Shown here piece by piece: positions 39,773-47,221 of a stretch of DNA of 47,221 bases. Location: positions 1 through 47,221 of the forward strand of contig URQU01000012.1 in assembly GCA_900550055.1 (NCBI GenBank), written 5' to 3'. Position numbers and translations under genes: made by a program. Source of the DNA: an uncultured Coriobacteriaceae bacterium. Lineage in GTDB: Bacteria; Actinomycetota; Coriobacteriia; Coriobacteriales; Eggerthellaceae. The notes below the pieces were generated by a model, which made no database searches, was not told the DNA's origin, and saw nothing but the letters and a program-made list of their open reading frames with translations. The stretch's first letter is position 1; each line of letters begins with the position of its first letter.

Positions 39773-41962
39773 CTAAGCGACCACCTTCGACTTCTCCACC
39801 TGCTCCACGAACCAATACGTGAAGCGCGAGAGCACCGGCCGCAGGATGCCCATGATTACGAACGGCACGATGAAGGAAAGCGTAATACCGATCTGCACCC
39901 AGAAATCGTTCTGATACACGCCCATGCTCGCCGCACGCATGGCGTTGATGACATGCGTCGCCGGCAAAAACGGGTTAGCTGCCTGGAAGAAGCCGGGCAG
40001 CAGCTGCAAGGGGAAGCTGCCACCGCCGCCGGTCACGTAGATGATGAGCAGCAGCACCGCCAGCGCCTTGCCGAGGTTGGCGAACAGCGACACCAGCGTG
40101 TAGACGATGAAGCTGAACACGAAACCCGCCGTCCAGAAACACAGCAGATACAGCAATGGGTCGGCAACCTGGACACCCACGAACAGCATGTTGCCCAGGC
40201 ATACCACCGTCGATTGCATGAACGCGAGCACGAACGGTCCGCCATAGCGCCCGAAGAACAACTGCCAGGACTTGGGCTCGACCAGCCCTGCCTCGCGCTT
40301 GGCGCGTTCGGAGGGAACCGGGTTGAGCAACACCATGATCAGCAGCGATCCCACCCACAGCGCCAAGGTGGTGTACAACGGCGCCATGGCCGAGCCGAAG
40401 TCCTCCACCGGGAACACGGCGATGCGCTCCACCCCCACAGGAGCGGACACGGCCTTGGCAAGCGCCTCGGGATCCGAGCCGATGATCTGCTTCAGCTGAT
40501 CGATGTTTCCGCTGGCCAAAGCTTCGTTGACGCGCTGCGATAACGCCGACATCTTATCGGCGGACCCATGCAGCTCATCGGACATGGCACGGATGGCGCT
40601 TTGCGCGTCCGCCAAATCCGCCGTTACCGAGGACGCCGCACCGTTCAAGTCGTCGCCAACACCGGAAAGCTGCGAAGCGCGCGCCGAAAGGGATTGCGCC
40701 GCCTGCGCCACCGAACCCGCCAAGCCCTCAAGGCCCGGTTTCAGGTTGTTCTCGTAATCATTCTTCAGCTTGTCGGCGTTCGCCTTCGCCTCATCGAGCT
40801 TCGCCTGGATATCGGCTCGAGACGCAGACTCCGGATCATTGCCGGATGCTATCTTGTCCGCCGCCGAGGTCAAGCTGTCGCGCAGCTTCTCAAGCGACGA
40901 TATGGACGTGTTCAACTGCGCTATCACGGCATCGACCGCCGGGCGGTACTGCTCGTCAAGCTGCGGTTTCAAGGATTCAAGCACCTCGACGAGCTGCTGG
41001 TAGCGCTCGATCTGGGCGTCCACATCCGCCGCCTGATCGCGAAGCGTTTGCGCGGCGTGCGCCTTATCGGTATCAACCTGCGCATACACCTCATCAATGG
41101 CGGCGGGCACCTGGCTGAAGCCCTCGGAGCATTGCGCCAGCGCATCGGACAAGGAGGAAACCGACGTCGACAGCGCATCGCCGATGGTGTCCGCCCCGCT
41201 TTTCGCCCCCGACGCCTGCTGCTTCGCGTCCCTCACCGCGCTTTGCGCATCGCCCAGAAGATGGGTTGAGCTTCCCACCAGCGCCTGCGCCGTTCCCGCC
41301 AGGTTCGCATACGACTCGAGCACGTCGGCCGCGGTGCGCATCTGGTCCGCAGAAGAGGATATGGTGCCCGAAAGCTTGGCCACCCGCCCCGCCGCGTCGG
41401 TATCGTCCGCCACCGTTCCCAAGGTATCGATCAACCCTAGGGCAACATCGGAGATGGTTTCAGCGAACGTGGTGTTCACCTGAGCGGCAACCTTATTGGA
41501 TGCCTGATCGGTCACGCGCGGCGCCACGGCGTTCTTCTTATCGTTCTCGTAATAGATGAGCTCGGGATGCTCGGCATCGTCGGAGTAGAAGCTCATCATG
41601 TCGGAGCTGAAGTTCTGCGGGATGACCACGGCTGCATAGTACTTGCCCGAGCGCGCACCGTCGATGGCGTCCTCCTCGTTAGTGAACACCCAATCAAGCT
41701 GATCGTTGGCGCGCAACGCCGACTCCACGCTATCGCCCACGTTGATCTTCGTGGGCAGCAGATCGCTTTGATACCCCTCGTCGGAGTTTGCCACAGCAAC
41801 CTTCAGGTTGCCCGTGTTATCGAACACGTTCCAGCACGCGATAACGTTGTACCACGTGAAAATGGACGGCAGGAACACCAGGCCCAACACGATGACCAGA
41901 GTCACCGTGTTGCCGAACAGGTGCTTGATATCGTAGGAGAACAGCTTGAACACGTTACGCAT
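39773..41962 (-). CDS. YhgE/Pip domain membrane protein (second of pair)
   Basis: 729 residues. TM1 near 20-40 (TLVIVLGLVFLPSIFTWYNV), the YhgE/Pip signature NVFDNTGNLKVAVANSDEGY, a large extracytoplasmic region (about 45-500) with long helical coiled-coil stretches, then five to six C-terminal membrane segments of the ABC-2 permease type (about 525-710). The start is the ATG at 41962, eight bases inside the previous gene, with AAGGGGGG upstream. The family includes the lactococcal phage infection protein Pip, YueB/EsaA and uncharacterised exporters; the function here is unknown. It lacks an ATPase and appears to pair with the larger upstream protein. Confidence 0.88.
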   Translation of the reverse strand: MRNVFKLFSYDIKHLFGNTVTLVIVLGLVFLPSIFTWYNVIACWNVFDNTGNLKVAVANSDEGYQSDLLPTKINVGDSVESALRANDQLDWVFTNEEDAIDGARSGKYYAAVVIPQNFSSDMMSFYSDDAEHPELIYYENDKKNAVAPRVTDQASNKVAAQVNTTFAETISDVALGLIDTLGTVADDTDAAGRVAKLSGTISSSADQMRTAADVLESYANLAGTAQALVGSSTHLLGDAQSAVRDAKQQASGAKSGADTIGDALSTSVSSLSDALAQCSEGFSQVPAAIDEVYAQVDTDKAHAAQTLRDQAADVDAQIERYQQLVEVLESLKPQLDEQYRPAVDAVIAQLNTSISSLEKLRDSLTSAADKIASGNDPESASRADIQAKLDEAKANADKLKNDYENNLKPGLEGLAGSVAQAAQSLSARASQLSGVGDDLNGAASSVTADLADAQSAIRAMSDELHGSADKMSALSQRVNEALASGNIDQLKQIIGSDPEALAKAVSAPVGVERIAVFPVEDFGSAMAPLYTTLALWVGSLLIMVLLNPVPSERAKREAGLVEPKSWQLFFGRYGGPFVLAFMQSTVVCLGNMLFVGVQVADPLLYLLCFWTAGFVFSFIVYTLVSLFANLGKALAVLLLIIYVTGGGGSFPLQLLPGFFQAANPFLPATHVINAMRAASMGVYQNDFWVQIGITLSFIVPFVIMGILRPVLSRFTYWFVEQVEKSKVVA

Positions 41963-44957
41963 GGCCGCCCCCCTTCTTCGAATCGCCCTTCTTCTTATGC
42001 TTCTTGCGCTTCTTGCCGTGCTTGCCGCGCTCGGCCTTGCGCTGCGCAAGGGATTCCAGGTCGTCAGCGCTCAACTCGAGAATGGGCGCCTCGACCTCCA
42101 GCAGCTCCTCATCGCCCCTGCCCTTTTCGCCATGAGCCTCCTCATCGGTCAGAAACGGCCCATCGAAGTACGCCGGCTTGCCCTTTGCCGCCAAATCCAT
42201 AAGCGATGAAGCCTTTCTCGAAACGCCCTTCGACTTGCGGGCACCGCCTCGCCCGGCATCGTCATCGCCAGAAGCCGATGCAGGCTGGTCAGCCAAATCG
42301 TCGACAGCCACGCCCACGGGCGGCAGCGGCACGGACACGCCCGCCGCGCGGGCGGAACGGTCGACGGGCACCGAAACGCGTGCCGTCGACATAGCCGCAG
42401 GCACCAATTCGTTGACAATCTTCTTGCCTCGATCGGCCAAATGCCCACGTAGCTCGTCTTCGCTCATGCCGTCGATGGATGCCTGACGCTGGATGTTGTC
42501 ACGCACCATCTCCAGGCTCAGCAAAAACCCGGTTAGGATGACCAACCAGATCAACCAAGCCGTCAACGTGACAACCTTCTCGGTGGTCGTCACGGCGAAC
42601 ACCAGCGTGAAAACCACCGGCACCGCAATGCCCAGGACGAACGCACCGCGCCTCAAGCGGGGATAGTGCCTCAGGAAGGCATCGGCCCTCTGCCGCACCT
42701 CGGCGTGGAACTCATCATGGTCGGACAACGCCCGGATAAGCTGCCCGATACGGTAGCGGCGCTCGGGCACCAGGGCCTCCTCGACATTGAGCAGGTCGCT
42801 TTGCTTGATCTCCTTCGCCACCAGGCGATTGAGGTTGGTCAGGTGCGGTCGCACGAACAGGCCCACAAGCGTCATGGACAACGCGATGAGCAGAAGCACC
42901 CCGCAATAACCCAGCCACTGCGTGCCGTAGAAGCCGCCGATCGTCTCGCGCAAGGCGTTGATGCCGTACGTGAACGGGAACATGGGGTACACCGTCCGGA
43001 AGAAGGCATCAGTCATCTCAACCGGGTACAAGCCCGTACCGCCCGGGATCTGGACGAACACCATGATGATGCACAGGCCGATGCCGATATGCTGGAACGA
43101 TGATGACAGCGTGTACGTGATGCACAGGTAGGAAAGCGATAGCAAGATCGCCGTTGCGAAAAACGCCGGCACCGATGCGGCTTGCACGCCGATGAACAAG
43201 CAGCCCGTCACGCACACCACGGCCTGCAAGGTTACCAACAGGGCGAAGAACAGCCAGCGGCCTATATAGCCCTGCACCACCGTCAAGCCCGGCACGCCTT
43301 CCTTATCGACCTCCAGCTTCAAGATGACGCACAGCATCAACGTGCCGATCCACAGGCTCAGGCTGATGAACAGCGGAGCCATTGCCGAACCGTAAGCGTT
43401 GAGCGGATACAGCTTCTCGGTGGTCACCTGCGTGGGAGCCTGCATGAACTCCGCGATCTTCTCGGGATCGATGCGACCGTTGTCGACCAGCTCCGATATC
43501 GCCGAAGACGTCCCCAGCAGAGACACGTCGTTGCGCGCCTGGCGCATGGTCCCCTCAAGACTTGACAGCAAGACATCGGTTTGGGCCATGGCATCGCTTG
43601 CCACACGCAGCGTCCCCGACAGCTGATCGATCACGCTCGAGGTCTCATCGATCAAGTAGCTTTGGTTGGAGATGGCCCCCTTCAAGCTGGCGGCGGCGAT
43701 ACCGACCTGGGAGATGCCGTTGCTCACCTGCGGCAAGGCGCTTCCGAACAGCTGCTGCTGATATACCCCGGAAGCGGTTATGGCGTTTTGCGCCGCGGCG
43801 TTGATGGTATTGGCAGCGGCCGCGACGCTTGCCGCCGTGTCGCCCACATCGCCGCTGAGCATCTTCAGGTCATCAAGGTCGCGCTGCAGCTCGGCATTTC
43901 GCGAAGTCATGGAATCAATGACGAGTCGCAGCTGCTCCTTGTTGGGGTCGGAGTCGGACATCTGATCGTGCACGATCTGCAGCTGCTCGATGACGGCCGT
44001 GTTCATATCCAGCACGCCCTGAGCGCGATCGGCCGCGGCGTCCACGGTTCCCTGTGCGCTGGATATGGCGTTGGATGCATCGGTTATCGACCCTGCCGCC
44101 TGCGAGGCGATCTGCGACAACACCAGATTCGTGTTCGACATGCCGGGCATGACCGCCGACGTGAACGTGCCCAGGCTGTTTTGCAGCGTCAAGGAAAGAT
44201 CGCTCACCTGCTGAAGCTGGTCCTGCACGGTCCGAGCATCGGTGCGGGCCTGCTCAAGCTGATCTTTCGCCGATTGCGCCTTCTGGCGGGCCTCCTCGGT
44301 GGAGGTAGCCAACCCGCTTACCTTCGAGCGCGCATCGGAAACGAAGTCGACGGCACGTGAAAGCTGTGCGACCGAGTTGTTCTGCGCGGCGCCCAGGTTC
44401 TGCTCGGCTTCGGCGATCTTGTCGTTGAGCGTATCGGCCACCACCGAGCTGACCGTTGAGACGAACTGGCCGTTAATGGTCTCGTCAAGGGTGGAGGAAC
44501 CCGCATCGGTCACCTTCGGCGACACGGGGTTCATCTTCTCGTTAACGTAATACTGCAGGTTAGGCTGCTGGAAATCGCCGGTCACGATGGTGAACAGGTT
44601 GGCGGTGAAGTCCTCGGGGATGACGAACGCCGCGTACACCTCACCTGACTCCACTTTGCGCATCGCATCGTCGTAATCGGTGAACTCCCATTTCAGCTGG
44701 TTGTTCTCGTGCAACGTGTCAACGATTTGATCGCCTAGGTTCATTTGGCCCATCAAATCGTTTTCAGACCCGGCGTCTTCGTTGACCACGCACACGCGCA
44801 TATTGCCCGTGTTGTCGTAGGGGTTCCAAAAGCCGATGACGTTGAACCACGTGTACGTCGACGGCAGCACGACCAGCACCACGACCACCACCAAGGCGGC
44901 CGGCGCCTTCAAAAGGCGCAGCAGATCGCGGCCAAGCACGTGCAGAACGTTCTTCAT
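41955..44957 (-). CDS. YhgE/Pip domain membrane protein (first of pair, with Lys-rich tail)
   Basis: 1000 residues from MKNVLHVLGRDLLRLLKAP. TM1 (about 20-40), then GFWNPYDNTGNMRVCVVNEDAG, a coiled-coil-rich outside region (to about 515), a block of six membrane segments (about 530-720), a cytoplasmic stretch, two more hydrophobic segments (about 780-825) and a 175-residue cytoplasmic tail that is acidic in the middle and ends in a Lys-rich run (KKRKKHKKKGDSKKGGGHA). The same tandem-domain layout as its neighbour, to which it is related at the N-terminal signature. The ATG at 44957 has GAGG about 12 bases upstream; an ATG seven codons earlier lacks a ribosome site. Function unknown. Confidence 0.88.
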   Translation of the reverse strand: MKNVLHVLGRDLLRLLKAPAALVVVVVLVVLPSTYTWFNVIGFWNPYDNTGNMRVCVVNEDAGSENDLMGQMNLGDQIVDTLHENNQLKWEFTDYDDAMRKVESGEVYAAFVIPEDFTANLFTIVTGDFQQPNLQYYVNEKMNPVSPKVTDAGSSTLDETINGQFVSTVSSVVADTLNDKIAEAEQNLGAAQNNSVAQLSRAVDFVSDARSKVSGLATSTEEARQKAQSAKDQLEQARTDARTVQDQLQQVSDLSLTLQNSLGTFTSAVMPGMSNTNLVLSQIASQAAGSITDASNAISSAQGTVDAAADRAQGVLDMNTAVIEQLQIVHDQMSDSDPNKEQLRLVIDSMTSRNAELQRDLDDLKMLSGDVGDTAASVAAAANTINAAAQNAITASGVYQQQLFGSALPQVSNGISQVGIAAASLKGAISNQSYLIDETSSVIDQLSGTLRVASDAMAQTDVLLSSLEGTMRQARNDVSLLGTSSAISELVDNGRIDPEKIAEFMQAPTQVTTEKLYPLNAYGSAMAPLFISLSLWIGTLMLCVILKLEVDKEGVPGLTVVQGYIGRWLFFALLVTLQAVVCVTGCLFIGVQAASVPAFFATAILLSLSYLCITYTLSSSFQHIGIGLCIIMVFVQIPGGTGLYPVEMTDAFFRTVYPMFPFTYGINALRETIGGFYGTQWLGYCGVLLLIALSMTLVGLFVRPHLTNLNRLVAKEIKQSDLLNVEEALVPERRYRIGQLIRALSDHDEFHAEVRQRADAFLRHYPRLRRGAFVLGIAVPVVFTLVFAVTTTEKVVTLTAWLIWLVILTGFLLSLEMVRDNIQRQASIDGMSEDELRGHLADRGKKIVNELVPAAMSTARVSVPVDRSARAAGVSVPLPPVGVAVDDLADQPASASGDDDAGRGGARKSKGVSRKASSLMDLAAKGKPAYFDGPFLTDEEAHGEKGRGDEELLEVEAPILELSADDLESLAQRKAERGKHGKKRKKHKKKGDSKKGGGHA

Positions 44958-45020
44958 AGCAGGCGGTACCTCTTCCATAGCCAGCGCTATCGAGCGCGAA
45001 TCAAAACCTCATGGCGCCAT

Positions 45021-45068
45021 CTCGAAAACAAGCGCGGGCGGCCAGCCCCCTCGGCAGACCGCCCGCGC
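45021..45068 (-). terminator. Hairpin between the PEBP gene and the YhgE pair
   Basis: GCGCGGGCGG (45032-45041) pairs perfectly with CCGCCCGCGC (45059-45068); on the minus strand TTGTTTTCG follows. It lies about 157 bases after the PEBP stop, and before the YhgE start, so it may be a late terminator. Confidence 0.45.
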
Positions 45069-45108
45069 CCAAGCGTCAAGACGACAGGCGCCCTATTGCG
45101 TACCCGTC

Positions 45109-45150
45109 ATTGTAAAATACCCCACCTGCGGCGCTACTCCGCATAGCGCC
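45109..45150 (-). promoter_or_regulatory. Candidate -10 and dyad upstream of the YhgE pair
   Basis: TACAAT reads on the minus strand at 45114-45109, and a perfect seven-base-arm dyad GGCGCTA-TGCGGAG-TAGCGCC (45130-45150) occupies the place of a -35. The hairpin at 45021-45068 would lie between this promoter and the YhgE genes, which is unresolved. Confidence 0.3.
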
Positions 45151-45225
45151 AAACCACAGAATCCGTTTCATTCCTGTAAGAATCTCCCTAACAAAGCGAA
45201 TATAAAGGCCGTGCACCGTGCCCTC

Positions 45226-45738
45226 CTACGCGCGGCTCGGCAGCTCCACGGACGCCTGGTCGAGCACATGACCGTCCATCGCGCGACGCAACTCGTTGAG
45301 ATAGAAGCCTTCCGGCAACCCCAGCTCGCAATCGAGCGCGTACACGTTCAACGTGTAGCTATGCGTGGCATCAGGCGGCTGAGGGCCGCAGTAACGGGAA
45401 TGCACCTGCGGGTTGTCGCTGCCATGCGCCATAGGCGACCAGTTGCTGTTGCGCCCCTGCACCATGGCGACCGCGCCCGTACGGCTGGCATCCTCGGGGA
45501 TAAGCGTGGTGGTCGCCGGCAGATCGCACGCGGTCCAGTGGATCCAGCAGAAGCCGCCCACGGGAATGGCGTCGAAGTCGATGAACGTCAGGGCGAGCGT
45601 CCGCGCCTCCTGCGGCACATCGCTTACCTCGATAGGGAACGAACGCACGGGAAAGCCCTCCAGCCGGTCCGGCTCGGACGCATACTTCCCGAACCTATCC
45701 GCCAGCAGGCCGCCATCCAACTCCACATGCACCTTCAT
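45226..45738 (-). CDS. PEBP/YbhB-YbcL family protein
   Basis: 170 residues. The phosphatidylethanolamine-binding-protein fold is indicated by LALTFIDFDAIPVGGFCWIHWTA (the DxDAPxxGxxHW-type motif, here DFDAIP-VGGFCWIHW, 54-68) and HSRYCGPQPPDATHSYTLNVYAL, with the ligand-pocket His residues. The bacterial relatives YbhB and YbcL are cytoplasmic or periplasmic proteins without a settled role. No signal peptide is seen. The start at 45738 (MKVHVELDGG) is preceded by AGGGAG; an open stretch of 69 codons upstream has no homology. Single gene. Confidence 0.9.
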   Translation of the reverse strand: MKVHVELDGGLLADRFGKYASEPDRLEGFPVRSFPIEVSDVPQEARTLALTFIDFDAIPVGGFCWIHWTACDLPATTTLIPEDASRTGAVAMVQGRNSNWSPMAHGSDNPQVHSRYCGPQPPDATHSYTLNVYALDCELGLPEGFYLNELRRAMDGHVLDQASVELPSRA

Positions 45739-46079
45739 CAGCTGCTCCCTTCCCTTCCGTCGTTTCAAAAGCCATGGGCGAGCACGCCGTCGCCACGCCG
45801 CAGGCGAACATGCGACGCCCGCCACGCTTGTAGACGGAACACACCCCGCCCAAGCGCCGCAAAGGGTCCTTTCTGCCCGCAAGCTCCAACGCCCTATCGG
45901 CGCAAGACCTTCCGCACAAGCGATCCTTTCCCCGCAGTGTAGCATGCGCTGGACCGAGCGTCGTCCCGCCTGGCGCCGCGCGTTGGAAAATCTGCGCTTT
46001 TCGCGGGAGCCGTGCCAGCGTCCTGTCCATTCGTTATGATGAACCTTACCTATATATACGATTGGAGGGATGCCTCACC
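45739..46079. other. Intergenic region between the divergent PEBP and asnB genes
   Basis: About 340 bases carrying both start regions. On the PEBP side a TACACT reads on the minus strand near 45940. On the asnB side the sequence becomes AT-rich just before the start, with ACCTATATATACG and then GGAGGG. I see no riboswitch or T-box. Confidence 0.4.
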
Positions 46080-47221
46080 ATGTGCGGTATCTGCGGATTC
46101 ACGCAGGCTGATGATGCAAGCCTGCCCACCCTGAAAGCCATGTGCGACGTCATGGCCCATCGCGGGCCCGACGGTGAAGGCCAGTACATCGACGCCGAAA
46201 GCGGCATCGCCTTAGGCCACCGCCGCCTCTCGCTCATCGACCTTGCCAACGGCAACCAGCCCATGGTGCGCTCCACGGGCGACCACGCCGCCGTCATCAC
46301 CTCGCCGGCGCTGCACCTTGACGGCACCCCGTGCGGCACGCCCGAGCAGGCAGCCGCCAAGGGCCGCTACGCCATCGTGTTCAACGGCGAGATCTACAAC
46401 TACCGCGACCTGCGCGCCGAGCTTGAGGCGCAGGGCTGGCAATTCCAAACCAACTCCGACACCGAGGTCCTGCTCACGGGCTATCTGGCATGGGGCGAAG
46501 GCGTGCTCGACCGCCTGCGCGGCATGTTCGCGTTCGCCATCTGGGACCGCGATACGCGCGAGCTGTTCTGTGCGCGCGACTTCTTCGGCATCAAGCCGTT
46601 TTACTACACGCAGCAAAACGGCCGCTTCATCTTCGCATCCGAGATCAAGTGCATCCTCGAGCATCCGGACTACACGCGCGAGCTCAACCGTGAAGCGCTC
46701 GAGCAGTACCTGTGCTTCCAGTTCAGCGCCCTTCCCGAAACCTTCTTCAAGGGCATCTTCAAGCTGGCTCCCGCGCACTGCATGACCGTGCACGCCGACG
46801 GGTCCATCACCGAGCGCCGCTATTGGCGCCCCGAGTACAACTTCGATGCGCAGCGCAGCCGACAAGATACCGTCGAGGCCATCGACGAAGCCGTGCGCGA
46901 CAGCGTCCGCTACCACAACGTGGCCGACGTCGAGGTCGGCAGCTTCCTGTCCTCGGGCATCGACTCCAGCTACATGGCGGCATGCCTGGCGAAGGAAAAC
47001 CCCGACATCAAAACGTTCACCGTGGGCTTTGATTGCTATAAGAACGCCGCCGCCAACAACGCCGAGGGCGCCGGCGGCATGATGCGCGACGAGATCTCGT
47101 GGGCCCACGAGCTTGCCGACGAGCTGCACATCGCCAACACCAACAAGTACATCGGCGAGGACGAGTACTGGGAAAGCCTGCCCCGCGTGCAGTGGCACAT
47201 GGACGAGCCGTCCGCCGACCC
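46080..47221 (+). CDS. asnB: Asparagine synthetase (glutamine-hydrolysing), 3' end cut by window edge
   Basis: 380 residues are present before the right edge. The class II glutaminase domain starts at the catalytic Cys2 (MCGICGF), followed by HRGPDGEG, GHRRLSLIDL, VFNGEIYNY and NSDTEVLLTGY. The synthetase domain begins near 250; its PP-loop reads FLSSGIDSSY (Ser291-Ser297), the SSGxDSS form seen in many gut-bacterial AsnB. RDFFGIKPFYY and ASEIKCILEHP are typical. It would make asparagine from aspartate, glutamine and ATP. A 27-residue insertion between MVRSTGDHAAVITSPALHL and YAIVFNGE enlarges the glutaminase domain. GGAGG lies about 12 bases before the ATG. Confidence 0.95.
   Translation, partial: MCGICGFTQADDASLPTLKAMCDVMAHRGPDGEGQYIDAESGIALGHRRLSLIDLANGNQPMVRSTGDHAAVITSPALHLDGTPCGTPEQAAAKGRYAIVFNGEIYNYRDLRAELEAQGWQFQTNSDTEVLLTGYLAWGEGVLDRLRGMFAFAIWDRDTRELFCARDFFGIKPFYYTQQNGRFIFASEIKCILEHPDYTRELNREALEQYLCFQFSALPETFFKGIFKLAPAHCMTVHADGSITERRYWRPEYNFDAQRSRQDTVEAIDEAVRDSVRYHNVADVEVGSFLSSGIDSSYMAACLAKENPDIKTFTVGFDCYKNAAANNAEGAGGMMRDEISWAHELADELHIANTNKYIGEDEYWESLPRVQWHMDEPSAD

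Overview
The window is a 47.2-kb stretch of ordinary chromosome from a high-GC, Gram-positive-like bacterium. The gene content and order (oxaloacetate decarboxylase/pyruvate carboxylase subunit, efp, a compact aro cluster, mltG-ruvX-alaS, a System I cytochrome c maturation cluster, DegV, paired YhgE/Pip proteins) best fit class Coriobacteriia, probably the Eggerthella/Gordonibacter/Adlercreutzia/Slackia group. That placement is an inference from family resemblance, not a database result. Almost every protein gene lies on the minus strand. Only crcB, the 3'-truncated asnB and three proposed RNA genes are on the plus strand. I see no IS element, phage, CRISPR array, tRNA or rRNA.

Layout: (1) 1-16.1 kb holds housekeeping genes, read right to left: rarA, a DUF948-type protein and AI-2E-type permease, alaS, then ruvX-mltG-yqeG-aroE-aroC-aroK-aroB-aroQ-pepQ-efp, and finally a carboxyltransferase subunit cut by the left edge. 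Five shikimate-pathway steps (AroB, AroQ, AroE, AroK, AroC) are contiguous; the DAHP synthase and EPSP synthase genes are not here. (2) 16.2-16.4 kb holds a probable 6S RNA, divergent from rarA. (3) 16.5-24.5 kb is a phosphate operon, pstS-pstC-pstA-pstB-pstB-phoU followed by two OmpR-type response regulators and one PhoR-type kinase. (4) 24.9-27.0 kb holds an MscS channel, then a homocysteine-methyltransferase-like gene with a small unknown gene. (5) 27.0-28.0 kb has no protein gene, but contains what looks like two tandem small RNAs with anti-Shine-Dalgarno C-rich segments and matching promoters; I consider this the most novel part of the window. (6) 28.0-34.4 kb holds galU and a ccmEFABC(D) cluster. 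Its CcmE has Cys in place of the heme-binding His and seems to carry a duplicated beta-barrel domain, and no ccmG/ccmH is present. (7) 34.7-47.2 kb holds a LysR regulator, DegV, an M18 aminopeptidase, the fluoride channel CrcB, a universal stress protein, two overlapping YhgE/Pip membrane proteins, a PEBP/YbhB protein and a truncated asparagine synthetase.

How they fit together: the pst block encodes phosphate capture, import and signalling in one co-directional unit, with candidate PhoP-type repeats upstream of pstS. The ccm block would attach heme to exported c-type cytochromes, which suggests a respiratory (probably anaerobic) lifestyle. Rho-independent terminators are unusually easy to see after many minus-strand units (efp, alaS, mscS, the 88-residue gene, galU, lysR, degV, usp, yhgE), and they define transcription unit boundaries.
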